35,083 nt of DNA from Nitrospirota bacterium. GTDB lineage: Bacteria; Nitrospirota; JACRHL01. A program made the translations under genes and the position numbers. The DNA lies in the NCBI GenBank assembly GCA_029881725.1, contig JAOUMB010000029.1, forward strand, positions 1 through 35,083, read 5' to 3'. Positions 8,709 to 16,426 of the stretch are shown here, piece by piece (within the stretch, counting starts at the first letter, position 1; the number at the start of each line of letters is the position of its first letter). The notes beneath the pieces are model-generated. The model did not search any database. It was not told where the DNA came from and was given only the letters and a program-made list of their open reading frames with translations.

Positions 8709-8864
8709 ATGGCTGCATCTGCACTGTTGGTTTTTGCCGTGAGTGGCGCGATTTTCCTGTGGGGCGTGGTGTTGGGCGTAAAAGCCTGCAACACCGAGCA
8801 CCCGCCGTTCATGAAGGGTGAGGGGTCTCAGCGCTTCGACTCCCGCATGAAGAAGGCCGCGTAA
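8709..8864 (+). CDS. Small single-TM protein, paralogue 2 (PPxMKGEG...RFD...KAA family)
   Basis: A 51-aa protein of unknown function and the partner of the gene at 8284. Residues 4-25 are one membrane helix (SALLVFAVSGAIFLWGVVLG). After KACNTEH come PPFMKGEG and QRFDSRMKKAA. Relative to paralogue 1 one residue is missing between GEG and RFD, and the transmembrane parts have diverged, while the tail motif stays. A textbook GGAGG ribosome-binding site lies 7 bases before the ATG. A near-perfect terminator starts 18 bases after the stop. Both genes therefore look like separate, well-expressed monocistronic units. A role as accessory subunits of a membrane complex, with two interchangeable isoforms, is one guess, but nothing here proves it. 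Confidence 0.82.
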   Translation: MAASALLVFAVSGAIFLWGVVLGVKACNTEHPPFMKGEGSQRFDSRMKKAA

Positions 8865-8881
8865 GCGACACTCGGCGATTC

Positions 8882-8915
8882 AGGGCCCTCGGAGCGATCC
8901 GGGGGCCCTTTTTTT
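8882..8915 (+). terminator. Intrinsic terminator of small gene 2
   Basis: A 12-bp stem (8882-8893 with 8898-8909, one G-U pair) closed by a GCGA tetraloop runs straight into seven T. This is one of the clearest terminators in the window. Confidence 0.93.
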
Positions 8916-8932
8916 CGGCGGAGGAGGCGGTG

Positions 8933-9040
8933 GATATACGCCCGCCTCCCGCGTTGCACTTGGTCGAACCTCCTCAACGTGGCGCTGCCACGCCTGCCTC
9001 AGGGGTTGGGATACCCGTCCGCCTCCCGCGTTGCGCGTGG
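8933..9040. repeat. Pair of 31-bp imperfect direct repeats
   Basis: Copies at 8933-8963 and 9010-9040 match at about 26 of 31 positions and share a 16-base exact core (CCGCCTCCCGCGTTGC). They are 77 bases apart and lie in the 333-bp gene-free stretch between the small protein at 8709 and the DUF1232 gene. Apart from these repeats, the preceding terminator and a possible promoter at 9100, nothing else is visible in that stretch. Confidence 0.55.
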
Positions 9041-9099
9041 GCCACGTTCCTGAACAACAGGGCAGCGTGCCAATAACTCGCGTTGATTCCCTCCGGGCA

Positions 9100-9129
9100 G
9101 TGTCACAAACGACCATTTCCACGTATTAT
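9100..9129 (+). promoter_or_regulatory. Possible promoter of the DUF1232-ABC-hflX-miaA-hfq unit
   Basis: GTGTCA at 9100-9105 and TATTAT at 9124-9129, spaced 18 bases, form a plausible sigma-70 promoter about 70 bases before the first gene of a five-gene overlapping cluster. Confidence 0.4.
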
Positions 9130-9197
9130 GGAACCCAGGCGCGGAAGGCCGGTTGGCGGTCCTTTCCGGTGCGGAAGCAGGTGATCGACGGACTTTG

Positions 9198-9497
9198 ATG
9201 ACGTTTGAATTTCGGCGCAATCCACTGGCGTTGCTGATCGCCCTGCCGCGCTACGTGCGGTTGTACATCCGTCTGATGAAAGATCCCCGCGTCCCCCTGT
9301 GGCCCAAGCTGACCATGATCGGCGCCTTCGCCTATCTGATTTCCCCCTTCGATTTCATCCCCGATCTGCTGTTCCCCGTGCTGGGGCAGGTGGACGACCT
9401 GCTGGTGCTCGGGCTCATGTTCCGCCTGCTGGTGCGCTCCAGTCCGCCGGAGGTGGTGGCGGAACACCTGGCGGACATCTCCGGAAAATCCCGTTGA
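9198..9497 (+). CDS. DUF1232 (YkvA-like) membrane protein
   Basis: A 99-aa protein with the DUF1232 signature: PRVPLWPKLTMIGAFAYLIS followed by PFDFIPDLLFPVLGQVDDL. The family consists of small membrane-associated proteins of unknown function. An N-terminal basic amphipathic region (residues 10-30) precedes the hydrophobic core. The ATG at 9198 is chosen because the longer frame would need a TTG and adds 15 unconserved residues. The stop overlaps the TTG start proposed for the ABC ATPase (TTGA at 9494-9497), so the two are probably translated together. Confidence 0.85.
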   Translation: MTFEFRRNPLALLIALPRYVRLYIRLMKDPRVPLWPKLTMIGAFAYLISPFDFIPDLLFPVLGQVDDLLVLGLMFRLLVRSSPPEVVAEHLADISGKSR

Positions 9498-10228
9498 ATC
9501 CAGTCCCCCTGCACATGGAGGCGGTGACCCACAACTACGGAGGCGGGCCAGTGCTGTGCGCCCTCGATTTGACCGTCGAACCGGGCGCGGTGGCCGTGCT
9601 GGGGCCGAACGGGGCGGGCAAATCCACCCTGTTGCGGCTGGCGGCGGGGCTTTCCGCGCCGCGCTCCGGAAAGGTGTTCCTGTTCGGGCACAATACCCGC
9701 AAGGCGCGTGAACAGGCCCTGGCCTGCACGGCCTACCTGCCGGAAAACCTGTATCTGGACGGCTACCTCACCCCCCGTGAGTTCCTTCGCTTTGTGGGGG
9801 AGATCCGCCACGTGCCCGATGGCGAAGCCCGCGCCACCCAACTGCTGGACCGGCTGGGCGGCACCCCCCACGCCGACCGGCTGTTCAAGGACCTTTCCTT
9901 CGGCATGCAGCGCAAGGTGGGGCTGGCTTCCGCGTTCATGGGCGGGGTGCCGATGATGGTGCTGGACGAACCGGACACCGGCCTGGACGTCACCGCCCTC
10001 CACCGGCTGGAGGGCATGATCGCCGACACCGTGGCCGACGGCCGCACCGTGCTGCTCAGTTCCCACGATATGGGCTTCGTGGAGCGGAGTTGCAGCCGCG
10101 TGGTGGTGCTGGGCGATGGACAGGTGGTCTGGAACGGCGCGCCGGCGGACCTGGTGGCCGCCACCGGCAGCGCCACCCTGCACGATGCGGCGGTGTGCAT
10201 CATGGACGGGGCGGTGCCCCGGGCATGA
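9494..10228 (+). CDS. ABC transporter ATP-binding protein
   Basis: A 244-aa ABC ATPase with Walker A GPNGAGKST, a Q-loop-equivalent region around AYLPENLYLDGYLTPREFL, the signature LSFGMQRK (a variant of LSGGQ), Walker B MMVLDEPDTGLD and the H-loop SSHD. The PEN-LY-LT spacing resembles ABC-2 type exporters of the CcmA/drug-resistance class. The TTG at 9494 supplies the first beta strand expected before the THNYGGG segment; ATG 9515 is the conservative alternative. No permease gene is next to it: DUF1232 precedes and hflX follows with an ATGA overlap (10225-10228). Its membrane partner is therefore elsewhere, or the 99-aa neighbour contributes (speculative). Confidence 0.9.
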   Translation: MNPVPLHMEAVTHNYGGGPVLCALDLTVEPGAVAVLGPNGAGKSTLLRLAAGLSAPRSGKVFLFGHNTRKAREQALACTAYLPENLYLDGYLTPREFLRFVGEIRHVPDGEARATQLLDRLGGTPHADRLFKDLSFGMQRKVGLASAFMGGVPMMVLDEPDTGLDVTALHRLEGMIADTVADGRTVLLSSHDMGFVERSCSRVVVLGDGQVVWNGAPADLVAATGSATLHDAAVCIMDGAVPRA

Positions 10229-11871
10229 GTCAGGTGCACGGCAATACCGAAGGGCTCAAGAGTTCCCAACTGGCGGCCCTCAAGCGCCTGTTCCGCAGGC
10301 GCATCCCGGCCCAGGTGGTGGTTACCGCCGAACTGGCCCGCGCCATGGGCGAGATCAGCGTGGAACTGGGCCGTCAGGTGGCGGTGCTGATCGACCGCCG
10401 GGGGGAGGTCCGTTTCGTGATCGTCGGCGACGACCGGCAGATCAACATTCCCGACCTTTCCGCCTTCCGCATGGGGCACCAGCGTCTGCGCGGCCTGCGC
10501 ATGGTGCACACCCATCTGGCCGGGGAGGCGCTTACCGACGACGACCTGAACGACCTTTCCGGCCTGCGGCTGGACATCATGGGCGCGCTGGAGGTGGATC
10601 GGGACGGCCTGCCCCGCGCCCTGTATCTGGCCCAGGTGAACCCGGACCGGGACGCCTCCCGCCCGGTGCTGACCCTGCCCACCGAGGACGTGTATCACCC
10701 GCGCCTCCAGTTCGACGACTTTATCGCCGCCCTGGAGGACGCCCTGGCCAAGGCTCCCGGCGGACGCGACGTGAAAGACCCGCGGGAGCGGGCGCTGCTG
10801 GTCTCGGTGACCACCGGCCGCCGGGACGAGGCCGAGGATTCGCTGGAGGAACTGGCGGGGCTGGCCCTGGCCGGGGATCTGATCGTGGTGGACCGGGTGT
10901 TGCAGCGCCCGCGGGAAATTCACCCCCGCCACCTGCTCGGCAAGGGAAAACTGGTGGAGGTGACCCTGCGCGCCATGCAGCGGGAGGCGGACGTGATCAT
11001 CTTCGATCAGGAACTGGCCCCCTCCCAGCTCGACGCGGTGGCCTCCGCCACCGAACTGAAGGTGATCGACCGCACCCAGCTGATTCTGGATATCTTCGCC
11101 CGCCGCGCCCACAGTGGCGACGGCAAGGTGCAGGTGGAACTGGCCCAGTTGCGCTACCGGCTGCCGCGCATGGGCGCCCGGCAGGTGGCCCTGTCGCGCC
11201 TGACCGGCGGCATCGGCGGCCGGGGCCCCGGCGAAACCCGGCTGGAGATCGACCTGCGCCGCGCCCGCGACCGCATCCGGCGCCTGGAAAAGCAGCTCGA
11301 ATCCCTGTCCCGCGCGCGGGGCGAGCGGCGCAAGCGGCGGGTGTCCGGCAACGTGCCCATCATCAGCGTGGTGGGCTACACCAACGCGGGCAAATCGACC
11401 CTGCTCAACGCCCTGACCGCCAGCGACACCATCGCCGAGGACCGCCTGTTCGCCACCCTGGACACCGCCACCCGGCGGCTGCGCTTTCCCCAGGAGCGGG
11501 AGGTGCTGATTACCGACACGGTGGGGTTTATCCGCCGCCTGCCGCCGGACCTGATGCGCGCCTTCAAGGCCACCCTGGACGAACTGGCGGACGCGGACCT
11601 GCTCATGCACGTGGCCGACATCTCGCACCCCAACGTGGAAGGGCACATCGAGACGGTCAACACCATTCTGGTGGAGCTGGAACTCAACACCAAACCGCAG
11701 ATTCTGGTGCTCAACAAGTGCGACCGGGTGGACGCGGAAACCCGTGACGGGCTGTGCAAGCGCTTTGGCGGGATTCCGGTATCCGCCCTGGACCGGGGCA
11801 GCTTTGCCCCGCTGATGGAGGCGCTGGAAGACGCCCTGTGGGGAATGAGGCGATTCCGGGGAACCCTGTGA
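10225..11871 (+). CDS. hflX: Ribosome-associated GTPase HflX, long form
   Basis: HflX binds 50S/70S ribosomes and splits stalled ribosomes under stress. This 548-aa protein is well over 100 residues longer than enteric HflX. The HflX core is complete: the GKGKLVEV glycine-rich segment, GGIGGRGPGETRLE, the coiled region after it, then the G domain with G1 GYTNAGKST at about residues 384-392, G3 DTVGF and G4 NKCD. The extra N-terminal domain (residues 1 to about 170) is typical of long HflX proteins in several phyla. It contains VHTHLAGEALTDDDL, with His95 and His97, which resembles the HxH..S/T..D arrangement of the JAMM/MPN fold; that resemblance is an inference. It overlaps the ABC gene and miaA by 4 bases at either end. 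Confidence 0.96.
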   Translation: MSQVHGNTEGLKSSQLAALKRLFRRRIPAQVVVTAELARAMGEISVELGRQVAVLIDRRGEVRFVIVGDDRQINIPDLSAFRMGHQRLRGLRMVHTHLAGEALTDDDLNDLSGLRLDIMGALEVDRDGLPRALYLAQVNPDRDASRPVLTLPTEDVYHPRLQFDDFIAALEDALAKAPGGRDVKDPRERALLVSVTTGRRDEAEDSLEELAGLALAGDLIVVDRVLQRPREIHPRHLLGKGKLVEVTLRAMQREADVIIFDQELAPSQLDAVASATELKVIDRTQLILDIFARRAHSGDGKVQVELAQLRYRLPRMGARQVALSRLTGGIGGRGPGETRLEIDLRRARDRIRRLEKQLESLSRARGERRKRRVSGNVPIISVVGYTNAGKSTLLNALTASDTIAEDRLFATLDTATRRLRFPQEREVLITDTVGFIRRLPPDLMRAFKATLDELADADLLMHVADISHPNVEGHIETVNTILVELELNTKPQILVLNKCDRVDAETRDGLCKRFGGIPVSALDRGSFAPLMEALEDALWGMRRFRGTL

Positions 11872-12851
11872 GCGGGACGGAGCGGCAGCCGGACGCCCCG
11901 CTGGTCTGTCTGGTGGGGCCCACCGGGGTGGGCAAGACCGAAACCGCCGTGCGGCTGGCCGAGGCCCTGGGCGGGGAGATTATCGGCGCCGATTCCCGCC
12001 AGGTGTATCGCCAGATGGACGTGGGCACCGCCAAGCCGACCCCCGAGGAGCGGGCGCGGGTGCCGCACCACCTGATCGACGTGGTGGACCCGGACCGGCC
12101 GTTTTCCGCCGGTGAATTCGTGCGGCTGGCCGATCAGGCCATTGCCGGCATCCGCGCCCGGGGCCGGGTGCCGCTGGTGGTGGGCGGTACCGGCCTGTAC
12201 GTGCGCGCCCTGCTGGACGGCATCTGGCATGCGCCGGAACAGAACCCGGCCCTGCGCGCCGCGTTGGCCGGCGTGCGCGAGCGGCGCGGCGGCGCCTTCA
12301 TGCATCGCTTTCTGACCCGGCTGGACCCCCAAACCGCCGGCACCCTGCACGAAAACGACCGGCACAAGGTGGACCGGGCGGTAGAGATCGCCCTGCAAAC
12401 CGGGCGTCCGTCCTCCGCATTGCGCCGGGCGCACGGCTTTCCGGGACGTTATCCGGCGGTGCGCATCGGCCTTACCCGGCCCCGAGCGGAATTGTATGAC
12501 CGGATTAATTCACGCGTGGAGCAAATGATTTCGGCCGGATGGCTTGACGAAGCGCGCGCTCTGGTTAATAAAGGATACAGGGCTGATGCCCCCGGCATGA
12601 ACGCCGTCGGGTATCGCGAATTGGTGCGGGTATTGGATGGGGAGTGGACCATGGATCAGGCCGCCCAGGCCATCCAGAAAGCGACGCGAAACTACGCAAA
12701 ACGCCAATTTACTTGGTTTAACAAAGATGATAGACTGAAATGGTTTGACGTTTCGTGTGTATCCTCGGCGGACCTGTCGGCCTCGCTTTTGTCTATGTGC
12801 AATCAAGCAGGAGTAATACGTGTCAATGTCTCAATATGCCAGACGCCGTGA
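11868..12851 (+). CDS. miaA: tRNA dimethylallyltransferase MiaA
   Basis: MiaA adds the dimethylallyl group to A37 of tRNAs reading UNN codons. The 327-aa protein has the P-loop GPTGVGKTE, the DSRQVYR motif with the catalytic Asp, the GGTGLYVRALLDG segment, and the late AKRQFTWF signature. The GTG start overlaps the hflX stop (GTGA, 11868-11871). The C-terminus runs about 35 residues past the usual WFD ending and overlaps the hfq start by 32 bases. From about 12480 on, the codons are more A/T-rich than in the rest of the gene. The hflX-miaA-hfq order is a rearranged form of the common proteobacterial miaA-hfq-hflX cluster. Confidence 0.95.
   Translation: MSGTERQPDAPLVCLVGPTGVGKTETAVRLAEALGGEIIGADSRQVYRQMDVGTAKPTPEERARVPHHLIDVVDPDRPFSAGEFVRLADQAIAGIRARGRVPLVVGGTGLYVRALLDGIWHAPEQNPALRAALAGVRERRGGAFMHRFLTRLDPQTAGTLHENDRHKVDRAVEIALQTGRPSSALRRAHGFPGRYPAVRIGLTRPRAELYDRINSRVEQMISAGWLDEARALVNKGYRADAPGMNAVGYRELVRVLDGEWTMDQAAQAIQKATRNYAKRQFTWFNKDDRLKWFDVSCVSSADLSASLLSMCNQAGVIRVNVSICQTP
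12707..12735 (+). promoter_or_regulatory. Possible internal promoter for hfq
   Basis: TTTACT (12707-12712) and TAGACT (12730-12735) with a 17-base spacer lie in the A/T-rich end of miaA, about 85 bases before the hfq start. Internal hfq promoters inside miaA are known in E. coli; the match here is weak. Confidence 0.25.
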
Positions 12852-13161
12852 CAACAATATCGGGAAGTCGCATGCCAACCTGCAGGACATGTTCCTGAAC
12901 CAGATGCGGCGCGACAAGGTGCCGTGCGACGTGCACCTCAACAATGGCTCCACCGTTTCGGGAATTATTCGCGGATTTGATAATTTCGCGGTTCTGGTGG
13001 TGTATTCCGAGGGCACCGGGCAGGAGATGATCTACAAGCATTCCATTGCCAGCATTGCACCGTTGATCGACGTGGATCCGATTCCGGATTCCGAGCCGCG
13101 TGCCGGCGCCAACTATGGCGGAAGCTCCGGCCAGCGCTACAACCCGCTGGACGATATCTGA
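12820..13161 (+). CDS. hfq: RNA chaperone Hfq
   Basis: Hfq is a hexameric Sm-like protein that pairs small RNAs with mRNAs. The 113-aa product has the proximal-face LQDMFLNQMRRDKVPCDVHL region (Sm1) and the IYKHSIASI motif (Sm2, with the conserved Lys-His pair), followed by a flexible, Gly- and Pro-containing tail ending in NPLDDI. A CAGGAG ribosome-binding site sits 7 bases before the GTG at 12820; the ATG at 12826 is the other possible start. The first bases lie inside the miaA frame. A strong terminator closes the unit 28 bases after the stop. Confidence 0.96.
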   Translation: MSMSQYARRRDNNIGKSHANLQDMFLNQMRRDKVPCDVHLNNGSTVSGIIRGFDNFAVLVVYSEGTGQEMIYKHSIASIAPLIDVDPIPDSEPRAGANYGGSSGQRYNPLDDI

Positions 13162-13188
13162 CGGACCCCACGTTTTAGACGATCGGAT

Positions 13189-13225
13189 TCGGGGCGGGCA
13201 GCCGATGCCCGCCCCGACCTGTTTT
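13189..13225 (+). terminator. Intrinsic terminator after hfq
   Basis: A perfect 12-bp GC-rich stem (13189-13200 with 13206-13217), a 5-base loop and a following CCTGTTTT. It separates the hflX-miaA-hfq unit from mtnP. Confidence 0.82.
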
Positions 13226-13260
13226 CAGACCCCCATTCATTTGTAATCCAAGGAGCGAAG

Positions 13261-14100
13261 ATGATCGGCATCATCGGTGGCAGCGGACTGTACGATATCG
13301 AGGGCTTTACCGACCGGGAGGAGCGGCAGGTGGATACGCCGTTCGGGGAGCCTTCCGCCCCGCTGGTGATTGGCCGCCTGGAAGGGCAGGAGGTGGTGTT
13401 TCTGGCCCGCCACGGGCGCGGGCACCGGCTGACCCCGACCGAAATCAACTTCCGCGCCAACATCCATGCCCTCAAGTCCGTGGGCGTGAAGCGCATTTTC
13501 TCGGTCAGCGCCGTGGGCAGCATGAAGGAGGAACTGGTACCGGGCCACATGGTGGTGGTGGACCAGTTTTTCGACCAGACCCGGAAGCGGATCAGCACCT
13601 TTTTCGGCGACGGCATCGTCGGCCACGTGGCGCTGGCCCACCCGATCTGCGCCGCCACCGCCAAAACCTTTGGCGACGGCGCCGACGACGCGGGCGCCAC
13701 CGTGCATCGGGGCGGCACCTACATCTGCATCGAGGGCCCCCAGTTTTCCACCCTGGCCGAATCGAAAATCTACCGCTCCTGGGGCGTGGACGTGATCGGC
13801 ATGACCAACGTCACCGAGGCCAAGCTGGCCCGGGAGGCGGGACTCTGTTACGCCACCATGGCCATGGTGACCGACTACGACTGCTGGCACCCGGAGCACG
13901 ACGCCGTAACCACCGAGGCGGTGATCGCCGTGCTGCTGAAGAACGTGGAAATGTCCAAGTCCATCGTCAAAAAGGCCCTGGCCCGCGTCGGCGAGATCGG
14001 CGCCTGTGACTGCGCGAACGCGGCCAAAAATGCGGTCATCACCGCCCCGGACAGCATTTCGGCCGAGGCCCGCGCCCGGCTTTCCGTGATCCTGGGCTGA
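13261..14100 (+). CDS. mtnP: S-methyl-5'-thioadenosine phosphorylase
   Basis: A 279-aa trimeric-type nucleoside phosphorylase that cleaves methylthioadenosine to adenine and methylthioribose-1-phosphate in the methionine salvage pathway. It begins MIGIIGGSGLYDIEGF, has ARHGRGHRLTPTEINFRANI for phosphate and ribose binding, SAVGSM, the GGTYICIEGPQFSTLAE motif and a GMTNVTEAKLAREA segment. The TDYDCWH region, where MTAP and purine nucleoside phosphorylases differ, has the Asp pattern of the adenosine-specific MTAP class. The start has an AAGGAG site 6-7 bases upstream. It appears to be a single-gene unit; no mtnA or other salvage genes are next to it. Confidence 0.95.
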   Translation: MIGIIGGSGLYDIEGFTDREERQVDTPFGEPSAPLVIGRLEGQEVVFLARHGRGHRLTPTEINFRANIHALKSVGVKRIFSVSAVGSMKEELVPGHMVVVDQFFDQTRKRISTFFGDGIVGHVALAHPICAATAKTFGDGADDAGATVHRGGTYICIEGPQFSTLAESKIYRSWGVDVIGMTNVTEAKLAREAGLCYATMAMVTDYDCWHPEHDAVTTEAVIAVLLKNVEMSKSIVKKALARVGEIGACDCANAAKNAVITAPDSISAEARARLSVILG

Positions 14101-14217
14101 GCCCCGCACGGAACCTCCGGGGGCGCCCCGGACGGATCGGTGTATGATGGTGTTCCACCGGGCCACGGGAGCGGCCCGGTTCAACACATGCCCCGCACGG
14201 GGCCCTGGGGAGAGGGT

Positions 14218-15003
14218 ATGAGATCGATTGCGCCCGTGACCATGGTCGCAGTGGCACTGCTGCTGGCACTTTCCGCCTGTATCGGCGGGGGCCGCGCGAC
14301 CGGCAGGGAAGCTCGACCGGAGCAGCCGAATTTTCACTATCAACTGGGCATTGCGGCCTTGCAGGACAACAAGCCGCAGGACGCGGTGGTGGAATTCAAC
14401 CAGGCCCTGCGCGCGGACCGGAAGGACACCCGGGTGATTTACGGCCTGGGGCATGCCTACTTCATCATCCAGAATTACGACGCCGCCCGGGAGCAGATGG
14501 AACGGCTCATCGAGCTTGATCCCGAAAACGGCGATGCCGTCAATTATCTGGGTAACATCCTCGAAAAGCAGGGGCGGGAGGAGGAGGCCATCGCGACCTA
14601 CGAGCGGGCCATGTCGATGCCCACCTACCGCTCGGTGCATCTGCCCATGCACAACCTGTCGCGCATCTATCTGGCCAGGGGGGACTGGGCGCGTGCGGAA
14701 AAAATGCTCATTCAGGCCCTGCGCCGGGTTCCGGAATACCTGGCCGGCATCGCCGATCTGGCGCACATTTACCTGAACCGTTCCATGTGGCCCGAGGCGG
14801 TCACCCAGTGGGACCTGTTCACCAAGCTGGCGCCCAAGGCCCCGGACGGTCACTTCTTTCTGGCCACCGCCCTGGCGGGGGACGGCAAGACAGTGGCCGC
14901 GCGGCTGGCCATCGGCGAATATTTCCGCGTGGCCGGTACCGATCATCCCCTGTATGCCGACGCCACGGCCCTTCGGGACCGTCTGGATGAGCAGGTTCGC
15001 TAA
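14218..15003 (+). CDS. TPR-repeat lipoprotein
   Basis: A 261-aa protein with a lipoprotein signal (lipobox LSAC, Cys21) followed by tetratricopeptide repeats over about residues 40-210: FHYQLGIAALQDNKPQDAVV, VIYGLGHAYFIIQNYDAARE, AVNYLGNILEKQGREEEAIA, MHNLSRIYLARGDWARAE and IADLAHIYLNRSMWPEAVTQ. The architecture is like PilW/PilF pilotins and related assembly lipoproteins, but no pilus gene is near, so a specific role is not assigned. The ATG at 14218 is chosen for the signal peptide and the GGGGAGAGGG site just before it. The YHS-like gene follows 36 bases later. Confidence 0.9.
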   Translation: MRSIAPVTMVAVALLLALSACIGGGRATGREARPEQPNFHYQLGIAALQDNKPQDAVVEFNQALRADRKDTRVIYGLGHAYFIIQNYDAAREQMERLIELDPENGDAVNYLGNILEKQGREEEAIATYERAMSMPTYRSVHLPMHNLSRIYLARGDWARAEKMLIQALRRVPEYLAGIADLAHIYLNRSMWPEAVTQWDLFTKLAPKAPDGHFFLATALAGDGKTVAARLAIGEYFRVAGTDHPLYADATALRDRLDEQVR

Positions 15004-15039
15004 CCGGCCTTCGGCGGCGCTCCGCCCGGAGCGTGCGGC

Positions 15040-15291
15040 GTGAGGGCGCTCATCCTTGGCGCACTGGTGGCGGCCAGCACCTGGCTGGTATTGCGCAGCC
15101 TGCGCCCCGCCAGCGGAAAAACGGGGCAGGGGGCCGGAAAAGACGGCCCGGGCGCCAAGGTGCCGCTGGTGCAGGATCCGGTGTGCCATACCTATATCCC
15201 CAAAGACACGGCGGTGGTGCTCCGGCACGGCGGGACGGAGCACTATTTCTGCTCCGACCGGTGCGCCGAGGCATTTCGCGATTCCGGCTGA
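15040..15291 (+). CDS. Small membrane-anchored YHS/TRASH-like metal-binding protein
   Basis: An 83-aa protein starting at GTG with one N-terminal membrane helix (LILGALVAASTWLVL), a Gly/Lys linker and a compact domain: DPVCHTYIPKDTAVV, then HYFCSDRCAEAFRDS. The Cys pattern C-x(n)-FCSDRC is that of YHS/TRASH-type domains, which bind metal ions, similar to the small proteins of the PP0621 group. The partner and metal are unknown. It follows the TPR lipoprotein closely and may share its transcript. Confidence 0.85.
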   Translation: MRALILGALVAASTWLVLRSLRPASGKTGQGAGKDGPGAKVPLVQDPVCHTYIPKDTAVVLRHGGTEHYFCSDRCAEAFRDSG

Positions 15292-15414
15292 TCCTTTTTC
15301 CGCAAAGAGGCGAATTCACCTCTCCGAATGCGGTAAAATCACGCTTTCTTTTTTTCTGTTTGCTGTGATCCGGGTGCCGCCAGGCACGGGTGCGGCCCCA
15401 ACAAGGCGAGAGTC

Positions 15415-16062
15415 ATGAAATTCTTTCTGGATACGGCGGTGGTGGATGAGATTCGCGAGGGGGTTTCCTACGGACTGGTGGATGGCGTCACCACCAACCC
15501 GTCGCTGATCGCCAAAAGCGGGCGCCCGTTCCGCGAGGTGATCGAGGAGATCTGTCAGATCGTGGACGGCCCGATCAGCGCCGAGGTGGTCAGTACCGAC
15601 TGCGAGGGCATGCTGCGCGAGGGGCGCGAACTGGCTCAGGTGCACAAGAACATCGTGGTCAAGGTGCCGCTGATTGCCGAGGGCCTCAAGGCCACGCGCA
15701 TTTTCTCGGAAGAGGGCATCCACACCAACGTCACCCTCTGCTTTTCCGCCACCCAGGCCCTGCTGGCGGCCAAGGCGGGAGCCACCTACATCTCTCCGTT
15801 TGTCGGCCGCCTGGACGACATCAGCCACAACGGGCTGGAACTGGTGCAGCACATTCTGGATATCTACGACGTCTACGAATTCGACACCGAGGTGATCGTC
15901 GCCAGCATCCGCAACCCGCTGCACGTGTTGGATGCGGCCCGCATGGGCGCGCACATCGGAACCATGCCGCTGGGGGTGATGAAGCAGCTCATGAAGCACC
16001 CGCTCACCGATATCGGCCTGGCCAACTTCCTCAAGGACTGGGAAGCCACCCAGAAGGGGTAA
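15415..16062 (+). CDS. fsa: Fructose-6-phosphate aldolase / TalC-type transaldolase
   Basis: A 215-aa short transaldolase-family TIM barrel. It begins [16 protein letters not shown], has [13 protein letters not shown], the Schiff-base lysine in [27 protein letters not shown], and SPFVGRLDD. The length and motifs fit the FSA/TalC group. Members act either as fructose-6-phosphate aldolase or as transaldolase, and the sequence alone does not settle which; the presence of a separate long transaldolase elsewhere would favour the former. An AAGGCGAGAG site precedes the ATG. The 120 bases upstream are A/T-richer and may hold its promoter, with GGTAAAATC at 15332 as a possible -10 region. Confidence 0.93.
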   Translation: MKFFLDTAVVDEIREGVSYGLVDGVTTNPSLIAKSGRPFREVIEEICQIVDGPISAEVVSTDCEGMLREGRELAQVHKNIVVKVPLIAEGLKATRIFSEEGIHTNVTLCFSATQALLAAKAGATYISPFVGRLDDISHNGLELVQHILDIYDVYEFDTEVIVASIRNPLHVLDAARMGAHIGTMPLGVMKQLMKHPLTDIGLANFLKDWEATQKG

Positions 16063-16105
16063 AAGCGCTTGTGCGCCCGCCGTTCCCGAACGTAGACTGC
16101 CCCTT

Positions 16106-16426
16106 GTGAGTATCGCCACCGGCAAGAAACTGGGCATCCTCCTGTCCGCCCATCCGGACAAGGGGGATCTGCCCGCCATCCGTGGCCTGGCGCTGGCCGC
16201 CCGGGCGGCGGGCACGGATACCTATCTGTACCTGATCGACGAGGGCGCCCGCGCCTACAAGGATCCGCTGATGGAAACCCTGCGCGAGGCCGGGGTCAAG
16301 CTGTATGTGTGCGCCTATGGCGCCATGCCGCGCGGGGTGGAACCGGACGAGGGGGCGGTGTTCGGCGGGCTGGCCGCGCTGGGCGGGCTGATGGACGCCT
16401 GCGACCGCTTTGTGAGTTTCAACTGA
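16106..16426 (+). CDS. DsrE/TusD-like sulfur-relay protein
   Basis: A 106-aa protein with a DsrE-type fold: KKLGILLSAHPDKGDLPAI, then TDTYLYLIDEGARA and KLYVCAYGAMPRGVEP. Cys69 in YVCAYGA sits where the sulfur-carrying Cys of DsrE/TusD is found. It is the first of three overlapping genes that match the D/E, C/F and B/H order of DsrEFH/TusBCD systems, which carry persulfide sulfur in sulfur oxidation or tRNA thiolation. The start is GTG without a clear ribosome-binding site. The stop overlaps the next start (TGATG at 16424-16428). Confidence 0.8.
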   Translation: MSIATGKKLGILLSAHPDKGDLPAIRGLALAARAAGTDTYLYLIDEGARAYKDPLMETLREAGVKLYVCAYGAMPRGVEPDEGAVFGGLAALGGLMDACDRFVSFN

